DNA of 64,000 bases from positions 1 through 64,000 of the forward strand of contig NZ_JADNOP010000009.1 of the NCBI RefSeq assembly GCF_015557635.1, read 5' to 3'. Below the pieces are notes generated by a model. It saw only the letters and a program-made list of their open reading frames with translations. It ran no database searches and was not told the DNA's origin. Positions 1 to 8,185 of the stretch are shown in pieces (positions within the stretch are counted from its first letter, which is position 1; the number at the start of each line of letters is the position of its first letter). Position numbers and translations under genes: made by a program. The DNA is from Fusicatenibacter saccharivorans. GTDB taxonomy: Bacteria > Bacillota > Clostridia > Lachnospirales > Lachnospiraceae.

Positions 1-101
1 TGTAAAGTTTTTTAACTTTCTTCAATTTTAGTATTGACTTTTTATTTGCAGGCTAAAGTAACGAGAATGCGACGCGCCGTTTTCAATTATTTTACTGTAA
101 G

Positions 102-141
102 AAAGTCCTCCACACAGAATCTTTCTGCTGCGGAGGACTTT
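102..141 (-). terminator. Hairpin downstream of the wall hydrolase gene
   Basis: A perfect 10 bp inverted repeat (AAAGTCCTCC / GGAGGACTTT) lies about 30 bp past the stop codon of the cell wall hydrolase. It can fold on either strand. The U-tract is short on both, so termination is likely but not certain. Confidence 0.5.
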
Positions 142-169
142 CCTTAACACGTTTTCATCATCTGTTCGT

Positions 170-2056
170 TTATTCTACATCTACCGGCGAATCATACAAT
201 TCCATAACATTGTAGATCTGTTCTGCTGCTGTTGTACGCAGTTTCTGCTGTGTGCTCTGGTTTGCGCATTTTTCGTATTCACGCATGAAGGCAGTTGCTG
301 CGGTGTCAACATCTTCGGCATTTTTCAGTCTGTCCAACAGATTCGGATTGTAGTCGGAAAGGTAGGCCATCAGACTGTCGAGCTGGCCGGACAGGCTTCC
401 AAGGCTCTTTCCAAGATCAATGGTATATCGGCACAGATACTCTTTGATCGTTGGATCTGTAAAACCACAGAGACCATATCCATATCTTCCGCCACTGTAA
501 AGGCCAAAACGGGAACTTCGGATCACTTCGTCACGGGAAATGATTCCGGCATCAACAAGGTTCGTGTACTGCTCTCCGCTCAGGCTTGTGCGGCTGGTAG
601 AGCCATACTCAAGCAGTGTCGGATTGAGGTCTGTGGATGCCTCGTTTGCAATATTTCCCATAATACCGGCGGCTCCTTCTTTTGTAAATCCGTGCATCAG
701 GAAGTAATTCCAGATCTTTTCTGCGTTCGTTCCGCCGATTTCATCGTCGGCTGCAAAACGACGGATCGTCAGAATCGTGTCACAGTCCACCGGGCGGTCG
801 CAGGTGATACCGGCGTTTTCATTCAGCGCTTCTACGATTTTTCCTTCTCCGTCATACAGCGCCACATGGCCATTATAGCAAATAACATCGCCTGCGCGTG
901 CCTCATCCAGGCTTGCAACCTCCGTTCCAAGGCTGCGCCATCCGCCGGAGGTCGTATATTCACCGTCGTACGCACCGCAACGGGTCAGAATCTGCCATAC
1001 AAAATGAGAGCAGTCAATACCGTCCGTCAGGGAGTTTCCACCCCAGACGTATGGTCTGCCAACGAACTGTTTTGCAAATGTGATAATACCGTTTCCGGTT
1101 GAGGTTTTTACTTCATAAACCGTTTCTTTTTTATAGGGAAAAGCTTCATTTTCAGACGGATCGATCACTTGATCCGCCAGTTTCATCTGATCCTCTCCGG
1201 TGCCGGTTACATATTCCAGCGCCTCTTTTCCCTGCTGCAGATAATCCGTACGGACAAAACCGCGGACGTCGCCCGATTCAATATAAACCCACTCCTGATC
1301 CGCATCGGCGATCACAAAGCAGAGTGCCTTTGCCGGAAGTGTTCCCACGATCCGTGCGCTGGTGGAACCGCTTTCGCGGACGTTTAATCTGGTATCGACC
1401 TTTGCGTAGGCGTACGCTTTGTCGACCTGTGCGAAACCTGAGCGGAGATCTTTTTTCATGGAACTGATATATTTTCCGTAATCAATCGTCTGAATCCAGT
1501 CATCCGCCTGTGTCTCATCATTTTTCGGTGTTTCTGTCGGTGCTGGTGCAGGCGTCTCGGTTGGCACCGGTGTTTCTGTTGGTTCCGGGGTTTCGGACGG
1601 GGCTGGAGTCGGCGTTTCACTTGGGGATGGCGTTACCGACGGTTCTGGAGTTTCGCCTGGAGTTGGTTCCGGGGTTTCACTTGGAGATGGCTCCGGCATC
1701 TCGCCTGGATTCGGGTCTTCCGGTGTCTCCGTTGGAGTCGGATCCTCTGTCGGTTCTGGCGTTTCCGGTACTTCTGGCTCCTCTGTGGAAGCGGCATTTT
1801 CATCCTGAGATGGTACGGACGGTTCTTCTGCTGGTGTCTCGGTTTCCTGTGTTTCTACAGCCGGAACAACGGCTTCTTCTGTGTTTCCGTTTTCCGTTTC
1901 ACTTTGCGTGGCCGGTGCATCCGCCTGATCTTTCTGCGTTTCCTGCACCGTTTTCGCTGTCTCCTCTGCATGCGCCGGTGCAGCCGAACCGAGAAGCATT
2001 CCGGCTGCCACGCCGAACGCTGTTACCGTTGTGCCAAATTTTTTCTTTGAAATCAT
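170..2056 (-). CDS. Secreted cell wall hydrolase: SH3b, NlpC/P60 and phage tail lysozyme domains
   Basis: This 628-residue exported protein probably cuts peptidoglycan in two ways. A signal peptide is visible at residues 1-30, ending in AAPAHA. Residues 50-180 form a long linker rich in Pro, Glu and Thr with repeated TPEP/ETPE units, suited to crossing the wall. An SH3b wall-binding domain follows at about 213-276. An NlpC/P60 endopeptidase lies at about 320-435, with the catalytic Cys349 in DGIDCSHF and His397 in YNGHVALYDG. The C-terminal part, about 443-620, matches the phage tail lysozyme type (EKIWNYFLMHGFTKEGAAGI...). The start is supported by an AGAGGAGAG site. A muramidase fused to an endopeptidase suits wall turnover or separation. 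The domain calls are family recognition; the exact bond specificity is inferred. Confidence 0.9.
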   Translation of the reverse strand: MISKKKFGTTVTAFGVAAGMLLGSAAPAHAEETAKTVQETQKDQADAPATQSETENGNTEEAVVPAVETQETETPAEEPSVPSQDENAASTEEPEVPETPEPTEDPTPTETPEDPNPGEMPEPSPSETPEPTPGETPEPSVTPSPSETPTPAPSETPEPTETPVPTETPAPAPTETPKNDETQADDWIQTIDYGKYISSMKKDLRSGFAQVDKAYAYAKVDTRLNVRESGSTSARIVGTLPAKALCFVIADADQEWVYIESGDVRGFVRTDYLQQGKEALEYVTGTGEDQMKLADQVIDPSENEAFPYKKETVYEVKTSTGNGIITFAKQFVGRPYVWGGNSLTDGIDCSHFVWQILTRCGAYDGEYTTSGGWRSLGTEVASLDEARAGDVICYNGHVALYDGEGKIVEALNENAGITCDRPVDCDTILTIRRFAADDEIGGTNAEKIWNYFLMHGFTKEGAAGIMGNIANEASTDLNPTLLEYGSTSRTSLSGEQYTNLVDAGIISRDEVIRSSRFGLYSGGRYGYGLCGFTDPTIKEYLCRYTIDLGKSLGSLSGQLDSLMAYLSDYNPNLLDRLKNAEDVDTAATAFMREYEKCANQSTQQKLRTTAAEQIYNVMELYDSPVDVE

Positions 2057-2337
2057 ATATGTTTTGCTCTCCTCTCTGCTGTTTGTCGATTTCTGCCTGC
2101 CATTTTCTGCTTTTGAGGCCGTTCGGATGAAATCACAAAAATGTATCGTTCCTGTAAAGTCTGGCCTCTTTTTTTTGAAGATAAACCAAAAATGATATCA
2201 TTCGTTTTCATTGTGCAAAAAATTTCACGTATTTTCTATATTGTATCACAGACAACAGCAGATGCAAAGAAACAGATCACATATTGAGGAATTTTTCTGT
2301 TTAACGCGTGAAATTGAGAGAGATTCTCTGTAAATTC

Positions 2338-3576
2338 TCAGGAACCGGACGGAATGCGGATCAGAAGCCGTTTTCCATTCTGCTCTGATACCGTCAGAAC
2401 CGGAATATGTTTCTTGCGGAGTTGGTGCATGACCGGATAGGCCGCAAAGAGATCACCGCTGACACAGACAGCCTCCGGCTTTTCTTTTAACAAGTCCGAC
2501 AGGTATTCCCGCAGGCGTATCTTCCATTCTGCTTTTTCAAGTGATGACACGGCATAACTGCCACAGATGTTCAGTTCCGGGGCCTCCGGCAGCGGTTTAT
2601 GAAGAATAACTGCATGCTCCATGCCCGGCATCTGCCGCAAAAGCGCGTCATCCGCATCAATCGCATCGGTACCGATGTGGATCAGAACCGGTGCTTTTGG
2701 CATTCCCGCAAGGCTGATGCGACAGGCAGCGACGGCATCGTCAAGCGTTTCTGCGGTGAGAAGAAATCCTCCTTTGTGGCAGAAAGACACATCGGAAAGC
2801 CCCGTCGCTTCCTGCAGTGCTTCTTTTTCCAGACCAAGCCATGTTTCCGGAAAATCATACTTGTAATTGGATGAATTTTCTTTTCGAACCGGCTGCACAC
2901 AGTAACCGCCGCGGTTCGATGGGAATATCAGAAATGCAATTTCAGTCGCGGAAAGCTGTTTCTGACATGGAAAAAATTCCGACAGAATCAGAATCTTTTC
3001 ATCCATTGTTCCTGCCTTTTTCTCCGCTGCGATCCGCTTCCTGTGTTCGGCAAGAAGAGCTGCAAACTGCTGCTCCGCCCGCTCATCCGCACGAAAACGC
3101 TCCCATTTATGTTCCAAAATCCGTCCGGCCACTGCCACCGCTTCCAGGAAAGCAGCATCGCTTCCGCTGTTATCATCCCATACCGGATTGAACATGCCGA
3201 TCATACTGGCGAGTTCATTCTTTTCTCCTGTATTATCATTGAGATCGAGCGGCTGTACAAACTTCTCGTCAAACCGCGCGGCCATCTCCGGACTTAAAAT
3301 TTCTGTGCCAAGTGCCTCCCATAAAAGGCCAAACGCCGCGTACGGAACCTGGTTTTCCCGGATCCGGCTGTCTTTCTGGTGATGGTCGTATTCTTCTCTT
3401 CCAATATCAAAAACAATCCCGTCAAAATCCTCCGGCACACGATTTCCGCGCTGGATGGTAAGCTGCGGATTAAAATGCAGAAGCAGTGCCGCAGAGAACA
3501 CATCATCCGCATGAAATTTTCCGCCGTGCGTAAAAGCAGCGGCATGTTCTTTTTGTATCTGTTCTAATAATGTCAT
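2338..3576 (-). CDS. MYG1 family protein (UPF0160), DHH-like metal-dependent phosphoesterase
   Basis: The 412-residue protein opens with FTHGGKFHADDVFSAALL and later has FDIGREEYDHHQ. These are the metal-binding signatures of the MYG1/UPF0160 family, distant relatives of DHH phosphoesterases. The eukaryotic homologue is described as a 3'-5' RNA exonuclease; the bacterial role is not established. The N-terminal two thirds follow the family. The last 110 residues or so (AVILHKPLPEAPELNICG onward) end in a region that looks like an NTP/sugar-binding extension. The gene stands alone between two terminator-like regions, so it is probably monocistronic. Confidence 0.8.
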   Translation of the reverse strand: MTLLEQIQKEHAAAFTHGGKFHADDVFSAALLLHFNPQLTIQRGNRVPEDFDGIVFDIGREEYDHHQKDSRIRENQVPYAAFGLLWEALGTEILSPEMAARFDEKFVQPLDLNDNTGEKNELASMIGMFNPVWDDNSGSDAAFLEAVAVAGRILEHKWERFRADERAEQQFAALLAEHRKRIAAEKKAGTMDEKILILSEFFPCQKQLSATEIAFLIFPSNRGGYCVQPVRKENSSNYKYDFPETWLGLEKEALQEATGLSDVSFCHKGGFLLTAETLDDAVAACRISLAGMPKAPVLIHIGTDAIDADDALLRQMPGMEHAVILHKPLPEAPELNICGSYAVSSLEKAEWKIRLREYLSDLLKEKPEAVCVSGDLFAAYPVMHQLRKKHIPVLTVSEQNGKRLLIRIPSGS

Positions 3577-3747
3577 AAAATTCCAACTTCCTTTTTCTTA
3601 AGATCTGCTCTATTTTACTCTATCTGGCGGCTGTTTCGCAACGGTTCTATGTAAAGAAAAGCTTGAAAACTTCCTGGCGCGTATTTATTAAAAATCATTT
3701 CCGCAGTCTGCACACTTATCTACGAAAATTCTTTTGTGGGTATTTGG

Positions 3748-3798
3748 AAAATCAAAATGAGCGGCTCCTCTTCCAAGGTTCCGCTCATTTTGATTTTT
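3748..3798. terminator. Bidirectional Rho-independent terminator
   Basis: A perfect 17 bp inverted repeat (AAAATCAAAATGAGCGG and its complement), with A and T tracts on both flanks, sits just past the stop codon of the FeoA-domain gene. It can stop transcription in both directions. Confidence 0.85.
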
Positions 3799-3805
3799 CT
3801 TCCTT

Positions 3806-4018
3806 TCATACCTGAATCCGGTCTGCAGCTGCATCACACATTGCAATCCGTTTTCCATCCATGCCAAGGATCAATCCACCGTTTATTCTCTGGATGACCT
3901 GTACGGTGCTGCCTTCTTTGATTTTACGGCTTCGGAGGAAATCCAGAACATCAGGGATTCCAAACATCCATTTAATGGTACAGATATCACCGGTTTTTTT
4001 CTTTGAAAGTGCCTGCAT
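3806..4018 (-). CDS. FeoA-domain protein
   Basis: A 70-residue protein with the small SH3-like FeoA fold: GDICTIKWMFG near the start and KEGSTVQVIQRINGGLI in the middle. FeoA domains accompany ferrous iron transport (FeoB) or form the C-terminal part of DtxR-type regulators. No feoB is present here. The start at 4018 is chosen because AAGGAGGGATACC precedes that ATG, whereas an upstream in-frame ATG at 4084 has no ribosome site. An isolated FeoA could be a regulator of a distant Feo system; this is inference. Confidence 0.75.
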   Translation of the reverse strand: MQALSKKKTGDICTIKWMFGIPDVLDFLRSRKIKEGSTVQVIQRINGGLILGMDGKRIAMCDAAADRIQV

Positions 4019-4125
4019 GGTATCCCTCCTTTTTACTTTTTCTATATTGTATTCCCTGAGGAAATATTTAGTCAATAAGAACAATTGGGATACGCTTCTA
4101 ACTAAAGTTTGTGTGCAAAGCGCTA

Positions 4126-4285
4126 GAGTGTGTTTGAAAAAGGCTTTTCGTAGTCTGCATGTTCCAATTTGTGGGAGATTTTGTCTGAATGAAGGAGGCG
4201 TAGCGGGCTACGGCGACTGAATGAGGGCAAAATATACCGCAAAGTGGGGCGTGCAGGCTGCGGAAATGGTTTTTCAAACACACTC
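4126..4285. mobile_element. 160 bp palindromic MITE with TA target duplication
   Basis: The ends carry a perfect 16 bp terminal inverted repeat, GAGTGTGTTTGAAAAA. It extends to 19 bp if the flanking CTA/TAG is counted. A TA dinucleotide sits on both sides (4124-4125 and 4286-4287). The two halves of the interior are also roughly complementary: TCGTAGTCTGCAT pairs with GTGCAGGCTGCGG, and the centre is GTAGCGGGCTAC. The whole element can therefore fold into one long hairpin. It has no coding potential. The TA duplication is typical of elements moved by IS630/Tc1-mariner transposases. It lies beside a broken permease gene. Confidence 0.8.
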
Positions 4286-4296
4286 TAGTTTTTCAA

Positions 4297-4934
4297 TCAG
4301 AGAAAGAGTTTGATGCACGCGATCGCAATCGAAGCCACGGCCACGATCCGTTTCAGCAGCGTCTGGTTGATTTTCGTTGCATTTTTGCTTCCGGCAAAGA
4401 CACCGATGCCATGTGCGACCAGAAGTACCGGTAAAAGCAAAAAGACTTCTTTGTTTCCGGCGGCCGCGATCAGATAGCCTGCCGCAGACGGTACGCGATG
4501 AAAATCGAATCAAACAAGGAAATACCGACTGCGGTGTGCGCCGGAATACCGAGCAGTGTCAGAATCGGCATTACAAGCACCGGCCCGCCTGCACCGGAAG
4601 CGGCACAGACAGCACCGGTTACAGCACCAAGTACCAGGTAAAACGGAACGCTCTGGACTGCTTTTTTCTCTGTATTTCCCGGCTTGTCTTTCCGAATCAG
4701 GATGGAAATTCCGGAGAGCAGAACAACGAGATATAGAATTATTTTCATCGTGTCCGCCGGAATCAGAAGGTTGATCTTGACACCGGCAAGCGTGCCGACA
4801 AAACTTCCGGCCGAAAGCACACCTGCCGTTTTCAGGTCAAGGTTCCCGCTCTTATAATAATTTACCGATCCTAGAATGCCGGAAATCAGAAATGCTGCAA
4901 AGCTAATTTCCCTAAAAAAAGGAAAAATCGCCAT
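4297..4934 (-). pseudogene. TauE/SafE family permease, truncated and frameshifted
   Basis: Two reading frames together encode most of a TSUP (TauE/SafE) membrane protein, a family that exports or imports sulfur-containing or other organic anions. The first frame (4934 to about 4500) has LKTAGVLSAGSFVGTLAG and ASGAGGPVLVMPILTLLG. The second (about 4497 to the stop at 4297) has SAAGYLIAAAGNKEVFLLLP and VLLVAHGIGVFAGSKNA. They join by restoring one base near 4498, where DSIFIA should run into LPSAAG. The N-terminal glycine-rich helix of the family is missing, so the 5' end is also lost. The MITE ends 11 bp downstream of the stop. Probably non-functional. Confidence 0.85.
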
Positions 4935-5271
4935 GACGCTGGAGCAGTATCATCTGGCGCAGAAGACGATTCATCATTATGTTAATTATTAAAGCGTGCT
5001 GGGAAAACACTTCTTATTACGTTCTCCACTATTTCTTTAGATTAAGAAAGACCCTGCATACGCAGAGCCTTTCTTACATTTTCTTTCGAGGACTAACCTA
5101 TAGCCAGATTGTGTTAAACCCTTATAAAGCTCATAAGACACTGCTTTCTGGCACAACATCTTACTTTACCGCTTGGCAGACACTCAAGTTGCCTGTCTTT
5201 AACATTATATTATATGTGATACGAAAATATGTCAATTCCAAATGCATTACTTCAGAAAGAGTTGACATATT
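4935..5271. other. Intergenic stretch of 337 bp without a gene
   Basis: AT-rich DNA between the broken permease and the U32 gene. A 101-codon open frame on the plus strand has no ribosome site or recognisable family and is not called. A hairpin at about 5043-5074 (AAGAAAG ... CTTTCTT enclosing CCTGC/GCAG) and the terminator at 5224-5273 are the only structures seen. Confidence 0.5.
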
Positions 5272-5273
5272 TT
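5224..5273 (-). terminator. Terminator-like inverted repeat after the U32 gene
   Basis: A perfect 12 bp inverted repeat, AAAATATGTCAA / TTGACATATTTT, begins at the stop codon of the U32 gene and has a 26 bp loop. The stem is AT-rich, so it could be a weak terminator or a binding palindrome. Confidence 0.5.
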
Positions 5274-6297
5274 ATCTGGCATAGCACATGTGACTGCATC
5301 CATTTGGAAAAAGCTCTGCTTTCATCGCTCGGATATATTCTTCTTCCGTAGAAGAATCCTCCAGAATCTCCAGCATGCGGCGCAGATTTCGGATATCACG
5401 CTCCATAAAATTGGTATAATTTCCTCGGCCTACCAGCTTCAGATGAGTGATTCCGGCATCGGAAAGCTGTTTTAATGTACACAGGCCGCAGCCGGTTGCG
5501 CCGCAGAGGTAACCATCTTCCGATACAGGATTCGTCAGTTCTGATGCAGAATCCCATTCGGATATAGAAATATTTTCTCCTGGACGATTTTTTTCTTGTT
5601 TTTCTAATTTAGATTCTGAAAGCGACACCGGTTTCTTCCAGTAAGGAACCCGGCAAAGATATCCCATTTCATCGCAGTGCAGGGAATTGCAGAAAGCACC
5701 ACTGAACTGGCACAGTTCATTCAAAGCAAATGCCTCGAACTCCGTTGGATAAGTCCATTCTTTTCGAGTGGCTTCTTTCTGCGCAGTTATATGCTGGATC
5801 ACTGCACGCATTTCCGAAATCGTATTTTTGCGCTGGAAAATGATCCTCTTCGGGTATTCTTTCGCAAAAACCTCTGTCATCGCAGAATTCACCGTTCCCA
5901 AATCCCCGCTCAGATGTACCTCACAGTCAATCTTTTCTTTTCGCAGGTACACAAGCAGCGCGGGATCCGCAAGAATATAACTTTCAAACCCTATGCTGCG
6001 GCACTGTTGGATGATCCGTGCAATTTCTTCATACTGCTCCGGCCGATAATACAATGAATTGAACGTCAGGTGCACTGGCTTCTGGTATTTCTGCACCATA
6101 TTGGCCAGAATTTCCAGTTCGCTGAACGATCCGATTTGTACATTATAGTTTAAGACCTCTCTCCGATTCAGCGGCAGAACCGTTCCGTATTTTTCTGACC
6201 AGGAAAACGGAACGTAACCGCAGAACAGCTCGTCTGCTCCGGCGCGGACGTAACGGGGATAGTCATCAATGGAGCCTAGGCCTGCTGTGATTTTCAT
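5272..6297 (-). CDS. Peptidase U32 family protein
   Basis: The 341-residue protein begins MKITAGLGSIDDYPRYVRAGADELFCGY, the start of a U32-type TIM barrel. U32 proteins include collagenase-annotated peptidases, and also 4Fe-4S proteins of tRNA/rRNA hydroxylation (TrhP, RlhA) and O2-independent ubiquinone hydroxylation (UbiU/UbiV). Here the late cysteines (CNSLHCDEMGYLC, YLCGATGCGLCTLKQL, CSHMCY) suggest an Fe-S cluster. The segment HLKLVGRGNYTNFMERDIRN matches the U32 end region. The start overlaps the stop of the preceding AAA-ATPase remnant by 4 bp. The substrate is unknown; true protease activity is doubtful. Confidence 0.75.
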   Translation of the reverse strand: MKITAGLGSIDDYPRYVRAGADELFCGYVPFSWSEKYGTVLPLNRREVLNYNVQIGSFSELEILANMVQKYQKPVHLTFNSLYYRPEQYEEIARIIQQCRSIGFESYILADPALLVYLRKEKIDCEVHLSGDLGTVNSAMTEVFAKEYPKRIIFQRKNTISEMRAVIQHITAQKEATRKEWTYPTEFEAFALNELCQFSGAFCNSLHCDEMGYLCRVPYWKKPVSLSESKLEKQEKNRPGENISISEWDSASELTNPVSEDGYLCGATGCGLCTLKQLSDAGITHLKLVGRGNYTNFMERDIRNLRRMLEILEDSSTEEEYIRAMKAELFPNGCSHMCYAR

Positions 6298-7062
6298 AGT
6301 TTTTCCACCACCACTTTACACCGTTTTCTGCAGAATGCAATTCCATATGCAAGAATATCATTTCGTCCATCCTCGCGAAGTTCTGTATCATATCTGCGGT
6401 CCTTGATCTGCTCCAGCGCTCTTTCACACACCTGATTGAGATCATGCAGGGAGCGGACATCTTTCAATTCCACGATGATTCCCGCATCCGGATTTTTCGG
6501 TTTAAGCAGAATATCCGCAAAACCATCTCCAGATTCCCTGTTTGATTTCACAACCCAGCCAGGATAATGTCTGCAGACTGGAGACAAGCATATCCTCATC
6601 CATGGAATATTTACCATTCACTAAATGGATAATCGCCCGATATTTGCTCCGCTCATTATCCGTCAGTTTTTCACTGTCTGCTAAAAATGCAAATCGCTCT
6701 GCTTCAACGCCGATCAACTCCGTTAAACGGTATTTTGCGGCCTCAAAAGATAAGCCGTCAATTCCTTTGAGTGACAGGAAGATAACAGGGTATTTTCCCA
6801 TATATTCCTCACACAGCTTTTGGTTCCGGGAAATATAGAGACCATCAAACAGCGTTCGATCTGCTCCAATTTCAAAAAAACTCTTAAGCATACTCATGTT
6901 TAAGGTTTTTCCAAATCGACGTGGTCTGGTAAAAAGATTCACCTTGCTCCAGTTTTCGAAAAGCTGCTCAATCAGTTTTGTTTTATCTACATAGTAGAAC
7001 CCGGATTTTTCAATTTCCTGAAAATTTTCAAGTCCAACCGGAAGTTTTTTCCATTCTGCCAT
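6294..7062 (-). pseudogene. AAA-ATPase-like/PD-(D/E)XK protein with an internal deletion
   Basis: This is the common Firmicutes and Bacteroidetes family of roughly 550 residues with an N-terminal ATPase-like domain and a C-terminal PD-(D/E)XK nuclease. The first frame (7062 to about 6560) starts MAEWKKLPVGLENFQEIEKS and has the family P-loop TRPRRFGKTLNMSML. The end of the protein lies in another frame (about 6560 to 6294): WVVKSNRESGDGFADILL and GIIVELKDVRSLHDLNQ, with the D...ExK nuclease residues. About 200 residues between them are gone and the frame is shifted. The start has an AAGGAG site. It is a remnant, and a second, shorter remnant of the same family lies at 8704-8812. Confidence 0.85.
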
Positions 7063-7269
7063 ATCTGCATGCTCCTTTCTGAAGCTAATCTCTGGAGTAA
7101 ACTGTCTGTTTTCTTTCATCTACCACAATGCATTTTAACATTTGGCAGATCAAATCGCAAGCCGATCTCTTTTTATTATTTCAGAAAACTTTTCATCACC
7201 ATTATTTGTATCTTTTACCGAATGAATTCCTTTCGTTGAACACTCACGTTATTTGTTCATACTTTTATC

Positions 7270-7298
7270 TTGACTTTTTTTCCTGTGTAACTTATCAT
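7270..7298 (+). promoter_or_regulatory. Predicted sigma-A promoter upstream of the PBECR gene
   Basis: TTGACT at 7270-7275 and TATCAT at 7293-7298 are separated by 17 bp. The next feature is a hairpin with a T-run at about 7309-7365, then the PBECR gene at 7489. Confidence 0.5.
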
Positions 7299-7304
7299 AC
7301 AAAT

Positions 7305-7365
7305 TAAGAAATGAGTTTTCACTGGGTAGGGCTCATGCCTGACAGAACTTGCTCATTTTTTTATT
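7305..7365 (+). ncRNA. Possible short transcript or leader ending in a terminator-like hairpin
   Basis: From the predicted start near 7305 the sequence runs to AAATGAG ... CTCATTTTTTT, a 7 bp stem with a T-run, enclosing GGTAGGGCTCATGCC. It could be a roughly 60 nt small RNA or an attenuator for the PBECR gene 124 bp further on. The rest of the 7063-7488 interval is AT-rich with nothing else recognised. Confidence 0.3.
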
Positions 7366-7488
7366 TTCATGATATCCTTAAGATGTTGAATAAAAGAGAA
7401 AAAACTGAAAACAACTGATATATGAAATAAGTCAGATCTTCCTTATTCCGCAGTAAGCATAATATCGAAAAGAGGTGTTTCGAAAAAT

Positions 7489-7860
7489 ATGCGAAAGAAA
7501 ATCGGCGTTTTTTCAGCGCGAATCGTAGAAATACTTGAATTGGACATTCCAGCCGGAACACCTATTTATATAGCAGATTCCAATATAGAACATATGAAAA
7601 CTTCCCATCCTGATGATTTCGCACAATACGGCAGCGAATTAAGTAATATCATTGCCAATCCTGATTATGTTGGAAAAAACGCTAAAGATGATTCTATAGA
7701 ATTCACAAAAGAATACTACATAAATGGAGAATACGTAAAAGTAGCTGTCAGAATATCCACTCATAATATTTATTACGCGCGTTCAATGTACGTATTGAAT
7801 CCCAAACGAGTTAAAAATTTTATTGCCAAGGGAACTTTAAAAAACTTGACAAATAAATAA
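7489..7860 (+). CDS. PBECR-type nuclease-like protein (Barnase-EndoU-ColicinE5/D-RelE fold)
   Basis: The 123-residue protein has the features of the phage-associated PBECR families of predicted RNases. These are YIADSNIEHMKTSHPDDF early, the middle segment NIIANPDYVGKNAKDDSIEF, and a C-terminal core strand pair ending in YYARSMYVLNPKRVKN. Such domains occur as toxins or phage polymorphic proteins and are predicted to cut RNA. A weak ribosome site (AAGAGGTG) precedes the ATG. It is the only plus-strand gene in this accessory stretch and lies directly before a separate small RNA gene. No protein antitoxin is visible next to it. Activity is unproven. Confidence 0.65.
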   Translation: MRKKIGVFSARIVEILELDIPAGTPIYIADSNIEHMKTSHPDDFAQYGSELSNIIANPDYVGKNAKDDSIEFTKEYYINGEYVKVAVRISTHNIYYARSMYVLNPKRVKNFIAKGTLKNLTNK

Positions 7861-7873
7861 GCTATTGTATAAT
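7846..7873 (+). promoter_or_regulatory. Consensus sigma-A promoter of the small RNA gene
   Basis: TTGACA (7846-7851) and TATAAT (7868-7873) are both perfect consensus hexamers, 16 bp apart. They overlap the last codons of the PBECR gene, and transcription should start near 7880. Confidence 0.8.
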
Positions 7874-7879
7874 AACATT

Positions 7880-8036
7880 GTAAGAGCATAGAATATATTG
7901 AATGAAAGCAGAGGACGGAACGGGCAGCCGTCACCCTAGTTGGAGATGTGGGAATGTCACCCCACCTATTTCATTCAACATATTAAGGGGCTGCTGTTTT
8001 AACGAACAAAGATTCGTGAAACAGCAGCTTTATTTT
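7880..8036 (+). ncRNA. Structured small RNA of unknown family, about 157 nt
   Basis: A free-standing transcription unit with a perfect promoter before it and a strong terminator at its end. It has no open frame and no following gene on its strand. The RNA folds as a multibranch structure. The outer stem pairs AATATATTGAATGAAA with TTTCATTCAACATATT. Inside are two hairpins, GACGG-(9 nt)-CCGTC and GTGGG-(7 nt)-CCCAC, joined by ACCCTAGTTGGAGAT. I do not recognise the family; it is not one of the common riboswitches, SRP RNA, tmRNA or RNase P RNA. Its position directly after a nuclease-fold gene could be chance or a functional pairing. Confidence 0.6.
7990..8036 (+). terminator. Rho-independent terminator of the small RNA
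   Basis: GCTGCTGTTTTA and GAAACAGCAGC form an 11 bp stem with a further inner ACGAA/TTCGT stem, followed by TTTATTTTT. Confidence 0.85.
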
Positions 8037-8098
8037 TGTTACCGGAAAAGGGTGCTCTGAATCTTTGGAAAGCATTCACTATTGCATTGGTGCATATG

Positions 8099-8185
8099 TC
8101 AACCATCAATCCCACGCCGGAGATCCGTAAATCCCATCGCCAGATAAACTTTTTTAAAACCGGAAGCATCTGCATCATTCAGCAT
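8099..8185 (-). pseudogene. IS66 TnpB, N-terminal fragment
   Basis: Starting at the ATG ending at 8185, 28 codons encode a peptide containing GFKKVYLAMGFTDLRRGIDG, the conserved N-terminus of IS66 TnpB (about 115 residues when whole). A stop follows directly, and nothing further of tnpB is recognisable. Confidence 0.8.

Noticed and set aside
1500-1900. Short direct repeats that might suggest a CRISPR array
   Set aside because: They encode TPEP/ETPE units in the hydrolase linker, vary in length, and lack uniform spacers.
1510-2130. 206-codon open frame on the plus strand
   Set aside because: It is antisense to the Pro/Glu/Thr repeat of the wall hydrolase; the repeat composition keeps all frames open. 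It has no ribosome site or family.
4979-5284. 101-codon plus-strand frame
   Set aside because: It has no ribosome site, an AT-rich random-looking composition and no known family.
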